Below the pieces are notes generated by a model. That model was given only the letters and a program-made list of their open reading frames with translations. It ran no database searches and was not told the origin of the DNA. Shown here one piece after another: positions 1 to 7,256 of a stretch of 16,804 nt of DNA. The position numbers were made by a program, and so were the translations under genes. The stretch comes from DASSCW01 sp036556325 (GTDB lineage Bacteria > Chloroflexota > Limnocylindria > QHBO01). The number at the start of each line of letters is the position of its first letter. The stretch's first letter is position 1. The stretch spans positions 1 to 16,804 of the forward strand of contig DATBJR010000061.1 of NCBI GenBank assembly GCA_036556325.1. The letters are read 5' to 3'.

Positions 1-1413
<1,413 letters not shown>

Positions 1414-1417
1414 GCCG

Positions 1418-2128
1418 ATGGCCACCGACGTCAGCCTGCGCATCCGCCGCTTCGACCCCGAGGCCGATGGCGAGCCGCACTGGGAGGAGTACACCGTCAG
1501 CGCCGAACCATCCGACCGGGTGCTCGACCTCCTGCACCAGGTGAAGTGGTACCAGGACGGGACGCTGACCTTCCGGCGGTCGTGCGGCCACGGGGTGTGC
1601 GGCTCCGACGCGATGCTCATCAACGGCCGCAACCGCCTCGCCTGCGAGTACCTGGTCAGGGACGCCGGCACCCGGATCACGGTCGAGCCGATCCGCGGAT
1701 TGCCCCTGGTCAAGGACCTGCTGGTCGACATGGATCCGTTCTTCGAGCAGTACAAGTCCGTCATGCCGTGGCTGGTCAACGACGAGCCGGTGGAGGATGG
1801 CCGCGAGCGTCGCCAGTCCCCGGCGGATCGGGAGCGTTACGAGGACACCAGCCGCTGCATCCTGTGCGCCGCCTGCACCACCTCGTGCCCGGTGTTCTGG
1901 GCCGATTCCGCCTACGTCGGCCCGGCCGCCATCGTCAACGCGCACCGCTTCATCACCGATTCCCGCGACCACGCCCACGAGGAGCGGCTGGAGATCATGG
2001 CCGACGCCAACGGGGTCTGGCGCTGCCGCACCGTCTTCAACTGCGTCGAGGCCTGCCCGCGCGACATCAAGATCACGCGGGCGATCATGGAAGTCACCAA
2101 CGAGATCCAGAAGCACGCCGGTGGCTGA
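1418..2128 (+). CDS. sdhB: Succinate dehydrogenase iron-sulfur subunit
   Basis: This subunit relays electrons from the SdhA flavin to the membrane quinone site through three Fe-S clusters. It has 236 residues, close to E. coli SdhB (238). The N-terminal ferredoxin domain carries the [2Fe-2S] ligands C56, C61, D64 and C76; Asp at the third position is the E. coli arrangement. The C-terminal domain has C147, C150, C153 and C213 for [4Fe-4S], and C157, C203 and C209 for [3Fe-4S], within CILCAACTTSCPVFW and CRTVFNCVEACP. I chose the ATG at 1418 because it gives the family length and lies 4 nt after the sdhA stop; the upstream in-frame region is sdhA shadow. No membrane anchor (sdhC/sdhD) follows, so anchors are presumably upstream of the window. 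Confidence 0.95.
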   Translation: MATDVSLRIRRFDPEADGEPHWEEYTVSAEPSDRVLDLLHQVKWYQDGTLTFRRSCGHGVCGSDAMLINGRNRLACEYLVRDAGTRITVEPIRGLPLVKDLLVDMDPFFEQYKSVMPWLVNDEPVEDGRERRQSPADRERYEDTSRCILCAACTTSCPVFWADSAYVGPAAIVNAHRFITDSRDHAHEERLEIMADANGVWRCRTVFNCVEACPRDIKITRAIMEVTNEIQKHAGG

Positions 2129-2552
2129 CTCCTCGTCCGCGCCCCGCCGCCTGGTGATCCATACCGATGGCGCCGCCCGCGGCAACCCCGGCCTGGCCGG
2201 CGCCGGGGCGGTCCTGCGCGACGCGGCCGATGGCTCCCTGGTCTCCGAGCTCGCCGTCTTCCTGGGCGAGCGGACCAACAACTATGCCGAGTGGACGGCG
2301 GTGGCCCTGGCCCTGGAGGAGGCCGTGCTGGTCGGCGCCACCCACGTCGACCTGCGGATGGACTCCCAGCTGGTGGCGCGACAGATCTCCGGCCAGTACC
2401 GCGTGAAGCACCCCGACCTGCAGCCGATCCACGCCCGGGTCATGGGCCTGCTCACCCGCTTCGCGGGCTACACCGTCGGCCACGTGCCACGGGCGCTCAA
2501 CAAGGAAGCCGACCGGCTGTCGAACGTGGCCATCGACCAGCGGGGGAGCTAG
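2121..2552 (+). CDS. rnhA: RNase H family protein (RNase HI-like)
   Basis: This is a predicted ribonuclease H that cleaves the RNA strand of RNA-DNA hybrids. The 143-residue product matches the single-domain length. The four metal-binding acidic residues are all visible: D16 (HTDGAARGNPG), E57 (NNYAEW), D81 (RMDSQL) and D131 (NKEADRLSN). The NNYAEW and NKEAD.LSN.A forms resemble the RNase HI-like branch also found as the N-terminal domain of actinobacterial RNase H/CobC proteins, rather than E. coli RnhA itself. The start is inferred as GTG 2121, which overlaps the sdhB stop by 8 nt and suggests translational coupling; no clear Shine-Dalgarno is seen. A strong hairpin begins 6 nt after the stop. 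The family assignment is firm; the exact substrate preference is not visible. Confidence 0.88.
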   Translation: MADSSSAPRRLVIHTDGAARGNPGLAGAGAVLRDAADGSLVSELAVFLGERTNNYAEWTAVALALEEAVLVGATHVDLRMDSQLVARQISGQYRVKHPDLQPIHARVMGLLTRFAGYTVGHVPRALNKEADRLSNVAIDQRGS

Positions 2553-2557
2553 GCGCC

Positions 2558-2582
2558 GGCGCACAACGGTGGGTTGTGCGCC
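2558..2582 (+). terminator. Hairpin after rnhA, possible U-tract-less terminator
   Basis: A perfect 10-bp inverted repeat (2558-2567 with 2573-2582) encloses the 5-nt loop ggtgg. It starts just after the rnhA stop and before the rnpB promoter. There is no T-run downstream, so a classical intrinsic terminator is not supported. It could act as a transcript 3'-end stabiliser or a U-less terminator for the sdh-rnhA transcript. Confidence 0.5.
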
Positions 2583-2633
2583 ACGCAGGGCTTGTGCAAT
2601 CCATGACCAAGTAGAACGGGCGTTCGAATCGGC

Positions 2634-2639
2634 TACAAT
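2634..2639 (+). promoter_or_regulatory. -10 element of the rnpB promoter
   Basis: TACAAT fits the sigma70 -10 consensus at five of six positions. It ends 6 nt before the first paired base of RNase P RNA helix P1, so initiation seven bases downstream would fall at 2646. The -35 region around 2611-2617 (GTAGAA) is poor, so only the -10 is confidently recognised. Confidence 0.55.
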
Positions 2640-2645
2640 AGGGAC

Positions 2646-2948
2646 CCTGGAGGCGGCCGGACGGCCGCGGACGCGAGGGTCGAAAGGCTGCGTTCGAGGA
2701 AAGTCCGAGCTCCATAGAGCAGGCTCGCGGGTAACGCCCGTCCGCCGTGAGGCGAGGACCAGCGCCACAGTGACGATGCCCGCGCAAGCGGGAGTGAAAC
2801 GCGGCAAGCTCGAGCCGGAGCAAGACCGAATAGGAGGGCGTCGAGGCTGCTCGCTCAGCCCTCGGGTAGGTCGCTCAGATGGATGGCCGTCGCCGGGCCG
2901 ATGCAGATCGGCCCGGGCACAGAACTCGGCTTACAGGCCGCCTCCAGG
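2646..2948 (+). ncRNA. rnpB: RNase P RNA, reduced type A
   Basis: This is the catalytic RNA of RNase P, which removes 5' leaders from pre-tRNA. The conserved core is unmistakable: gaggaaagtccgagctcc at 2696-2713 and acagaactcggctta at 2919-2933 form P4. P1 is a perfect 13-bp helix (2646-2658 with 2936-2948), and P2 pairs 2660-2666 with 2885-2891. P8 (2728-2740), P9 with a GTGA loop (2743-2754) and P12 with a GCAA loop (2779-2792) are visible. P16 (2834-2839/2858-2863) and P17 (2842-2853) mark it as type A. P13 and P14 are missing between P12 and P15, and P18 is missing at about 2875. A perfect 10-bp P19 hairpin lies at 2893-2916. The RNA is about 303 nt, against 377 in E. coli. L15 carries GGC (2803-2805) where GGU is usual. 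The ends are inferred from P1 pairing. Confidence 0.95.
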
Positions 2949-2954
2949 GAAGAC

Positions 2955-3197
2955 CTAGTCCTCGTCGGCGCGCCAGACGGTGGTGGCCGTGCAGGCATTG
3001 CAGATGGGCCGCGCCTCGTCCATGGTCCCGAGGGGCAGCGAGTAGTCGCGGCCTCCGAGGAGGCAGTCGACCTGGACGGTGGACGGGCGCCCGTCGGAAC
3101 CAGGGACGATGGAGACGTGGCGCACGCGGCAGCGTCGAATACGCCCCTGGCGGGGGATCGGCTTGCGCTCCGCGCTGTCGACAGTCTCGAGGGCCAT
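2955..3197 (-). CDS. Small four-cysteine protein of unknown function
   Basis: I do not recognise this 80-residue protein. It has four cysteines, C23, C45, C66 and C69, the last two as a CxxC (ICNACTAT), which could form one zinc site. There is no signal peptide or membrane segment. The N-terminal 25 residues are basic; the C-terminus is acidic (RADED). The gene runs convergently to rnpB and its stop lies 7 nt from the end of RNase P RNA P1. A GGAG sequence sits 9 nt upstream of the ATG on the minus strand, which supports this frame over the overlapping longer frames. A weak promoter-like pair, TTGAGG (3268-3273) and TAGGCT (3244-3249) with an 18-nt spacer, lies upstream on the minus strand. 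A nucleic-acid or metal role would be a guess. Confidence 0.6.
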   Translation of the reverse strand: MALETVDSAERKPIPRQGRIRRCRVRHVSIVPGSDGRPSTVQVDCLLGGRDYSLPLGTMDEARPICNACTATTVWRADED

Positions 3198-3306
3198 GCT
3201 CCACGTCTCCGGGGAGGCGCTCCATACCGCCTTCCTCGCGTCCAGCCTAGTCGGCCCATTTGTCCAGCCTCAATGGCGCATTGGTACCCCCGGGCGAACG
3301 GCCGTG

Positions 3307-3365
3307 CCGGGCACGGAGCACGCTAGACTCACGAAACGCCGCCGGGCACGAGCGCGCCCGGGCAC
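3307..3365 (+). repeat. Three copies of an 8-base word upstream of the vWA gene
   Basis: CCGGGCAC occurs at 3307-3314, 3342-3349 and 3358-3365. The first copy is part of a small perfect hairpin (3302-3307 with 3311-3316). The group surrounds a possible -10 element, TAGACT, at 3324-3329. A further copy lies at 4942-4949 upstream of the mraZ promoter. No binding protein is known to me for this word. Confidence 0.35.
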
Positions 3366-3368
3366 ACC

Positions 3369-4907
3369 GTGGAGGATGTTGCCGGCTTGGTGTTCGGACG
3401 TCGGGGACGCAAGGACGAAGGGGAGGCTGCCCGGGAAGAGGAGCGTCGCGCCCTGTTCGCCGAGCTTGCCAAGCGGCCGGACACGGTCTGCCCCTTCCTG
3501 GGCCTGGCCGATGCGCGCACCGAGTACACGGACGGCGTCGACGCCAATCATCGCTGCTACGCGTTCGGTGATCCGGCCGAGCTGTCCGCGGAGCAGCAGA
3601 CCAAGGTCTGCCTGCAGCGTGGCTACGGAAACTGCCCGCGCTACCTGCGCGGCGTGCTCGTCATTCCCACCGAGGAGCTGGAAGCGCTGCGGCGCCCGCC
3701 GCCGCCCATCCAGCCGCGCACCGCGACGCCCGCCGAGCAGCCGCGCGAGCGCCGTCGTGGCGTCCCGGCCTGGCTGTTCGGGGCCCTGGTCCTGCTGCTG
3801 CTGGTGGGCGGCATCGGCGGCGCGTCGTACTGGTACCTGAACAACCGCGTCTCCTCATCCGCGGTGTTGGACACGTTGCCGGCCGGGACCGAGCTGAAGG
3901 CGGAGGTGGTGAGCCTGGGCGCGCCATCGGATGGGAAGCAGAAGCTGCACGCCACCGCGGCCATCGGCGCCACGCAGGCAGTCGCCAACACGACCCTCAT
4001 CTACGTTTTCGACCTGTCGGCCAGCACCCTGCGCGGCGAAGGCTGTGGGGCGGACATCAACGGCGATGGCAAGGCGAACACGCCGCTCGACTGCGAGATC
4101 GCGGCGGGCAAGGCCTTGAACGAGCAGGCGGTCAAGAACGGGACCGTGGCCCAGGTGGGCCTCATCGGTTTCGCGGCCGGCGCGACGGTGGCCGACCTGT
4201 CCGGCGCCGATCGCGACCAGGCGCTGGTCGCGCCCGATGCCGACGTCAACGCCAACGGCACCTCCGATGTGGTGGATGCCATGCAATCGGCCTTCAGCGG
4301 CGGCGGCGCAGATCCCGTCGGCTTCCGGATCTTCAGCCGTGGGGCAACGGAGAACACGACCACCGACTTCAGCTCCGGCATCCGGGCGGCCTGCGACATC
4401 CTGGGTGCCACCGACAGCGAGAACCGGGTGGTCGTCTTCCTGTCCGACGGCGCCAACCGGGGTGGGGATCCCATCTCCAGCGTTCCGCCCTGCGACCGAG
4501 GTGCCGCGTTCCAGACGTTTGCCGTCGGCGCGCAGGCCTCGTGCACCCAGGAGTCGGCGCTCGGCAACCTGCAGGACGTGGCCAACCTGACCGGCGGCGG
4601 CTGCACCTCCGTGAGCGACCTGACGAAGCTGCCGGAGATCCTCAAGGCGGTCGTGCTGCCGCAGATCACCCACGTGGAGCTCAGCGTCGATGGCGGGGCG
4701 GCGGTCGACATCACCGGTGCTGCCTCCCAGTCCCTGCCGATCGCCGGTCCCGCCAAGATCGACATCGACCCGGAGGTGCCTGCGCTCGGCGCTGGCAACC
4801 ACGAGCTGTGCGTCACCGTCTTCGCCTCCGACGCCGGCGGCACTGGGTCGGTGAAGAGCTGCTCCTCGTCAGCGAAACCTGATGGCGGACCGCTGACCAC
4901 CAACTGA
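3369..4907 (+). CDS. Membrane-anchored von Willebrand A domain protein with Cys-rich N-terminus
   Basis: This is a 512-residue single-pass membrane protein of unknown role. Residues 41-91 hold C41, H61, C63, C81 and C89 in the pattern CPFLGL...HRCYAFG...CLQRGYGNCP, a possible metal-binding domain on the cytoplasmic side. A proline/arginine-rich linker (109-131) precedes one membrane helix at about 133-153. The large C-terminal part, presumably outside, is a vWA domain from about 207: the MIDAS motif DLSAS at 215-219, and a second metal Asp at D360 (FLSDGAN). Inserted just after the MIDAS is an EF-hand-like loop, DINGDGKANTPLDCE (229-243). Residues after about 433 look like a beta-rich tail. 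The start is uncertain: GTG 3369 has no Shine-Dalgarno, whereas GGAGG at 3371-3375 would suit TTG 3387 or GTG 3390 (product beginning FGRRGRK). A function in cell-surface interaction is inference only. Confidence 0.82.
   Translation: MEDVAGLVFGRRGRKDEGEAAREEERRALFAELAKRPDTVCPFLGLADARTEYTDGVDANHRCYAFGDPAELSAEQQTKVCLQRGYGNCPRYLRGVLVIPTEELEALRRPPPPIQPRTATPAEQPRERRRGVPAWLFGALVLLLLVGGIGGASYWYLNNRVSSSAVLDTLPAGTELKAEVVSLGAPSDGKQKLHATAAIGATQAVANTTLIYVFDLSASTLRGEGCGADINGDGKANTPLDCEIAAGKALNEQAVKNGTVAQVGLIGFAAGATVADLSGADRDQALVAPDADVNANGTSDVVDAMQSAFSGGGADPVGFRIFSRGATENTTTDFSSGIRAACDILGATDSENRVVVFLSDGANRGGDPISSVPPCDRGAAFQTFAVGAQASCTQESALGNLQDVANLTGGGCTSVSDLTKLPEILKAVVLPQITHVELSVDGGAAVDITGAASQSLPIAGPAKIDIDPEVPALGAGNHELCVTVFASDAGGTGSVKSCSSSAKPDGGPLTTN
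3371..3375 (+). promoter_or_regulatory. Candidate Shine-Dalgarno bearing on the vWA gene start
   Basis: GGAGG lies just after the first possible GTG start (3369) and 11 or 14 nt before the in-frame TTG 3387 and GTG 3390. If used, the true protein is six or seven residues shorter and begins near FGRRGRK. No comparable sequence precedes GTG 3369. Confidence 0.35.
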
Positions 4908-4909
4908 CC

Positions 4910-4968
4910 GGGGCCCGCGCCCCGCTCATTCCGTCTCAACCCCGGGCACGACGGCCACCGGTGCCGTC
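4910..4968 (+). terminator. Weak hairpins after the vWA gene
   Basis: Two small inverted repeats follow the stop. One is ggggc (4910-4914) with gcccc (4919-4923). The other is gacggc (4950-4955) with gccgtc (4963-4968). Neither is followed by a run of T. They are the only candidates for ending the vWA transcript before the mraZ promoter, and support is weak. Confidence 0.3.
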
Positions 4969-5000
4969 AGCTGCCATCGCCACCCGCTGCGCAAAACCCC

Positions 5001-5028
5001 TTGACGGGGGCTCCATGGCCTGTATGAT
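5001..5028 (+). promoter_or_regulatory. Promoter of the dcw cluster (mraZ promoter)
   Basis: TTGACG at 5001-5006 and TATGAT at 5023-5028 match the sigma70 consensus at five of six positions each, with a 16-nt spacer. Initiation would fall at about 5035, giving a leader of about 50 nt before mraZ. It is the only strong promoter I see ahead of the cluster. Confidence 0.7.
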
Positions 5029-5037
5029 GGCGCCCTG

Positions 5038-5072
5038 TGGCCCAAAGTGGGGTCGAATGGGGAGCAGTGGTG
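5038..5072 (+). promoter_or_regulatory. MraZ operator: four boxes at 10-bp period
   Basis: TGGCC (5038), TGGGG (5048), TGGGG (5058) and TGGTG (5068) begin exactly 10 nt apart, with 5-nt spacers. E. coli MraZ is known to bind TGGGN repeats separated by 5 nt upstream of its own gene, so the match in sequence and spacing is close. The array lies immediately downstream of the predicted transcription start and runs to within 14 nt of the mraZ ATG, abutting the ribosome-binding region (GGAAG at 5072-5076). Bound MraZ would be placed to block initiation or clearance. The two outer boxes are degenerate. Confidence 0.75.
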
Positions 5073-5085
5073 GAAGCCAGGCACG

Positions 5086-5532
5086 ATGGAGCGGGCGTCC
5101 TTCCTTACCGGGGAGTTCCGGCACGCGCTGGACGACCGGGGCCGTGTGGCGGTCCCGGCGCGGTTCCGTGGGCGCCTGGCCGCCGGGGCGACGCTGGCTC
5201 GCTGGCTCGACCGCTGCCTTGGCCTCTTCCCCCAGGACGAGTGGGACGACCTGGCCGGCAAGCTGCGGTCGCTGCCGCTGACCAACCCGCGGGCGCGCGA
5301 GTTCGCGCGCTTCATGTCGTCGGGTGCGGTGGAGGTCGAGCTCGATCGGCAGGGCCGTGTGCTGGTGCCGAGCTACCTGCGCGAGTACGCGGGCATCGAG
5401 GGCGACGTGGTCGTGGTCGGTGCGCTCAACCGGCTGGAGCTGTGGGCGCCATCGGCCTGGCAGCCGTATCGGGCCAAGATCGAGGACGAGCCGGAGGCGC
5501 TCGCGGAGCACCTGGCCGACCTCGGGATCTAG
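5086..5532 (+). CDS. mraZ: Transcriptional regulator MraZ
   Basis: MraZ is a DNA-binding regulator of the dcw operon and forms a ring of AbrB-like swapped-hairpin domains. The product has 148 residues, within the usual range of about 143-152. Both diagnostic DxxxR motifs are present: D16-R20 followed by VAVPARFR, and D87-R91 followed by VLVPSYLR. These mark the two tandem MraZ domains. I chose ATG 5086 because it places the FLTGEFRHALD segment at the expected N-terminus. The in-frame GTG at 5047 would translate through the operator boxes and add 13 unrelated residues. GGAAG at 5072-5076 is a modest ribosome-binding site with a 9-nt spacer. The four-box array directly upstream predicts autoregulation, which is inference from the family. 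Confidence 0.95.
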   Translation: MERASFLTGEFRHALDDRGRVAVPARFRGRLAAGATLARWLDRCLGLFPQDEWDDLAGKLRSLPLTNPRAREFARFMSSGAVEVELDRQGRVLVPSYLREYAGIEGDVVVVGALNRLELWAPSAWQPYRAKIEDEPEALAEHLADLGI

Positions 5533-5610
5533 CGGAGCGCGACGCCATGACGCACGTCACGCCCCGTCATTCATGCGTCTCCGGGCCGCTCGGCCCGTCA
5601 CCCGACCATC

Positions 5611-5616
5611 GAGGTG
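5611..5616 (+). promoter_or_regulatory. Shine-Dalgarno fixing the rsmH start
   Basis: GAGGTG is a good anti-Shine-Dalgarno match placed 9 nt before ATG 5626. It contains the GTG (5614) that would otherwise give a longer reading frame, so ATG 5626 is preferred. Confidence 0.6.
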
Positions 5617-5625
5617 CAGCAGCGA

Positions 5626-6564
5626 ATGGGAGAAGGGCACCTGCCGGTCCTGGTCGACGAGGTTCTCGCCTCTCTCGACCCGCGGACGGGCAGCTCCATC
5701 GCAGACTGCACGGTCGGGGGCGGAGGGCACGCCGAGCGGCTCCTGGAGGCCTCGTCTCCGGATGGTCGCCTGCTCGGCCTGGATGCCGATCGGGCGGCCA
5801 TCGCGGAGGCGCAACGCACGCTGGCGCGCTTCGGCGATCGGGTCGTTCTGCGCCAGGCCAACTTCGCCTCGATCTACGAAGTCGCGCGAGAGGAGGAGCT
5901 GATCCCGCTCGACGGGGTGCTCTTCGATCTCGGCCTGTCGAGCTACCAGCTGGCCGATGCCACGCGGGGCTTCAGCTTCACGGCCGATGCGCCGCCGGAC
6001 ATGCGGTTCGATGAAGACCGTGGCCTTTCGGCTCTGGAGCTCATCGACCGCACCTCGGAGCGGGAGCTCGCCGGAATCCTCGCGACGTTTGGTGAGGAAC
6101 GCCGTCCGGGTCGTATCGCGAAAGCGATCCTGGCGGCGCGCGCGGAGGGCCGGCTGGTGACCGCCGCCGATCTGGCCGCGGTCGTCGCCGCCGCTGCACC
6201 CGCCCGGGGCGCCGATGCCGGGCGCATCCATCCTGCCACGCGGACCTTCCAGGCCCTGCGCATCGCCGTCAATCGCGAGCTCGAGGTGCTCGGCGCCGGG
6301 CTGGCCGGCGGCCTGGCCGCGCTGCGGCCCGGCGGTCGCCTGGCGGCCATCAGCTACCACTCGGGCGAGGATCGGATCGTGAAGCGCTTCATGGCTCGCG
6401 AGAGTCGTGACTGCGTCGAGGATCCGCCGCCGCCCGTCTGTACCTGCGGCCATCGCGCCCAGCTGCGGATCCTCCATCGGCGAGGCATCACGGCCAGCGT
6501 GGAAGAAATCAGCCGCAACCGGCGGGCGCGCAGCGCTCGCCTCCGAGTCGCCGAGAAGCTGTAA
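5626..6564 (+). CDS. rsmH: 16S rRNA m4C1402 methyltransferase RsmH (MraW)
   Basis: RsmH uses S-adenosylmethionine to methylate N4 of C1402 in the 16S rRNA decoding centre. From ATG 5626 it has 312 residues, the family norm. In order along the protein it shows HLPVLVDEVL at the start, SAM motif I ADCTVGGGGHAE, motif II GLDAD, FDLGLSSYQL, then PPDMRFD, the signature HPATRTFQALRIAVN, and NRRARSARLRVAEKL at the end. The usual SFHSLEDR motif is SYHSGEDR here. A cysteine cluster (CVEDPPPPVCTCGH) precedes the C-terminus, as is common in the family. The 93-nt gap after mraZ holds only short inverted repeats (for example 5583-5588 with 5591-5596) and no recognisable promoter. A longer start at GTG 5614 is possible but sits inside the ribosome-binding site. 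Confidence 0.95.
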   Translation: MGEGHLPVLVDEVLASLDPRTGSSIADCTVGGGGHAERLLEASSPDGRLLGLDADRAAIAEAQRTLARFGDRVVLRQANFASIYEVAREEELIPLDGVLFDLGLSSYQLADATRGFSFTADAPPDMRFDEDRGLSALELIDRTSERELAGILATFGEERRPGRIAKAILAARAEGRLVTAADLAAVVAAAAPARGADAGRIHPATRTFQALRIAVNRELEVLGAGLAGGLAALRPGGRLAAISYHSGEDRIVKRFMARESRDCVEDPPPPVCTCGHRAQLRILHRRGITASVEEISRNRRARSARLRVAEKL

Positions 6565-6581
6565 CGAGGAGGCACCGAGAG

Positions 6582-6791
6582 ATGAGTCGTGGACGGCCCC
6601 GCCATCAGGCCAGCCGGCGCCGGATGTACTCCGCACGGCAGCGCGATCTTCGCGAGCGGCGCATGCGTGACGTCGAGCAGCGCCAGTTCTGGCTGTCCGA
6701 CCAGGTGGCGGCCATCGAGATCGAGGAGAACCTCGACTTCGAGTCACCGACCTCGTGGGCCATCCAGGCCCCCGGGCGCTCGGCGGCCTGA
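6582..6791 (+). CDS. Small charged protein of unknown function in the dcw cluster
   Basis: This 69-residue protein is not one I recognise. It is very basic at the N-terminus (residues 1-35 have about 15 Arg), then becomes acidic (AIEIEENLDFE, 44-54). It has no cysteine, signal peptide or membrane segment; residues 18-50 could form a helix. The start is well supported: GAGGAGG at 6566-6572 lies 9 nt before the ATG, the best ribosome-binding site in the window. It begins 17 nt after rsmH and ends 8 nt before the ftsL-like gene, so it is an integral member of the operon. A role in division or wall synthesis is inferred only from position. The strong ribosome-binding site argues against a chance reading frame. 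Confidence 0.72.
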   Translation: MSRGRPRHQASRRRMYSARQRDLRERRMRDVEQRQFWLSDQVAAIEIEENLDFESPTSWAIQAPGRSAA

Positions 6792-6799
6792 GCGGCAGC

Positions 6800-7210
6800 A
6801 TGGCGATCAGCGGCGCACGCCCTGCCACCGGCATCGGCATCTTCGGTGGTCGTCCGCGGGTGCGCGTGCGGCCACGCCCGGAGGCACGCCCACGCCGTCG
6901 CTCGGGAGCGGACAGGCGCCGCCGCCAGATGACAGGCGTGTCCGGCATTCTCGTCGGGCTGGCCGCCGCTGCCGGCCTCGCGTTCTTCTACCTGAGCCAG
7001 TCGACGCACGTGGCAGCGATCGGCTACCAGATCTCCGGCCTGCAGGGCCAGCTCGCCGAGCTTCGTGCAGAGCAGCAGCAGCTGATCCTGCAGATCGGCG
7101 AGGCGCAATCGCCGGCGGTCATCACCCGCCGGGCCAAGTACGACCTGCACCTCGTCGAGCTCTCCTCCGACTCCGTGACATTCGCGCAGCGATCGACCAA
7201 GAGACCGTAG
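6800..7210 (+). CDS. ftsL: FtsL/DivIC-like septum protein
   Basis: FtsL is a bitopic division protein that, with FtsB (DivIC) and FtsQ, activates FtsW-FtsI at the septum. The 136-residue product has a long arginine-rich cytoplasmic tail (1-45), one membrane helix (about 46-66), and then a short coiled-coil-like heptad region (about 73-102, ISGLQGQLAELRAEQQQL). The closing region includes ITRRAKYDLHL, like other FtsL/DivIC proteins. The family is poorly conserved in sequence, so the call rests on topology, length and its place directly before ftsI. FtsL and FtsB cannot be told apart firmly; position favours FtsL. ATG 6800 was chosen because it clears the preceding stop; an in-frame GTG at 6755 would overlap that gene. 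The ribosome-binding site is weak, so coupling to the upstream gene is likely. Confidence 0.82.
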   Translation: MAISGARPATGIGIFGGRPRVRVRPRPEARPRRRSGADRRRRQMTGVSGILVGLAAAAGLAFFYLSQSTHVAAIGYQISGLQGQLAELRAEQQQLILQIGEAQSPAVITRRAKYDLHLVELSSDSVTFAQRSTKRP

Positions 7211-7256
7211 AGAAGCCGACGGTGTCGCCTGCCCGGCGGCGCCGAGGAGTGAACCG

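Noticed and set aside
2569..2958. Open reading frame of 129 codons running + strand through the RNase P RNA
   Set aside because: It lies on a structured RNA whose core motifs and helices are clear; the frame is a by-product of high GC content.
2883..3326. Open reading frame of 147 codons on the + strand spanning the 3' part of rnpB and the minus-strand gene
   Set aside because: It starts inside rnpB P2 and has no ribosome-binding site. The minus-strand 80-codon frame has a ribosome-binding site and a cysteine pattern.
5047..5085. Upstream in-frame GTG start for mraZ
   Set aside because: It would translate through the operator boxes and add 13 residues not found in MraZ; ATG 5086 gives the expected N-terminus.
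5533..5625. Inverted repeats (5547-5570 and 5583-5596) between mraZ and rsmH as an attenuator
   Set aside because: The stems are short (5-6 bp), no T-run follows, and chance pairing is common at this GC content.
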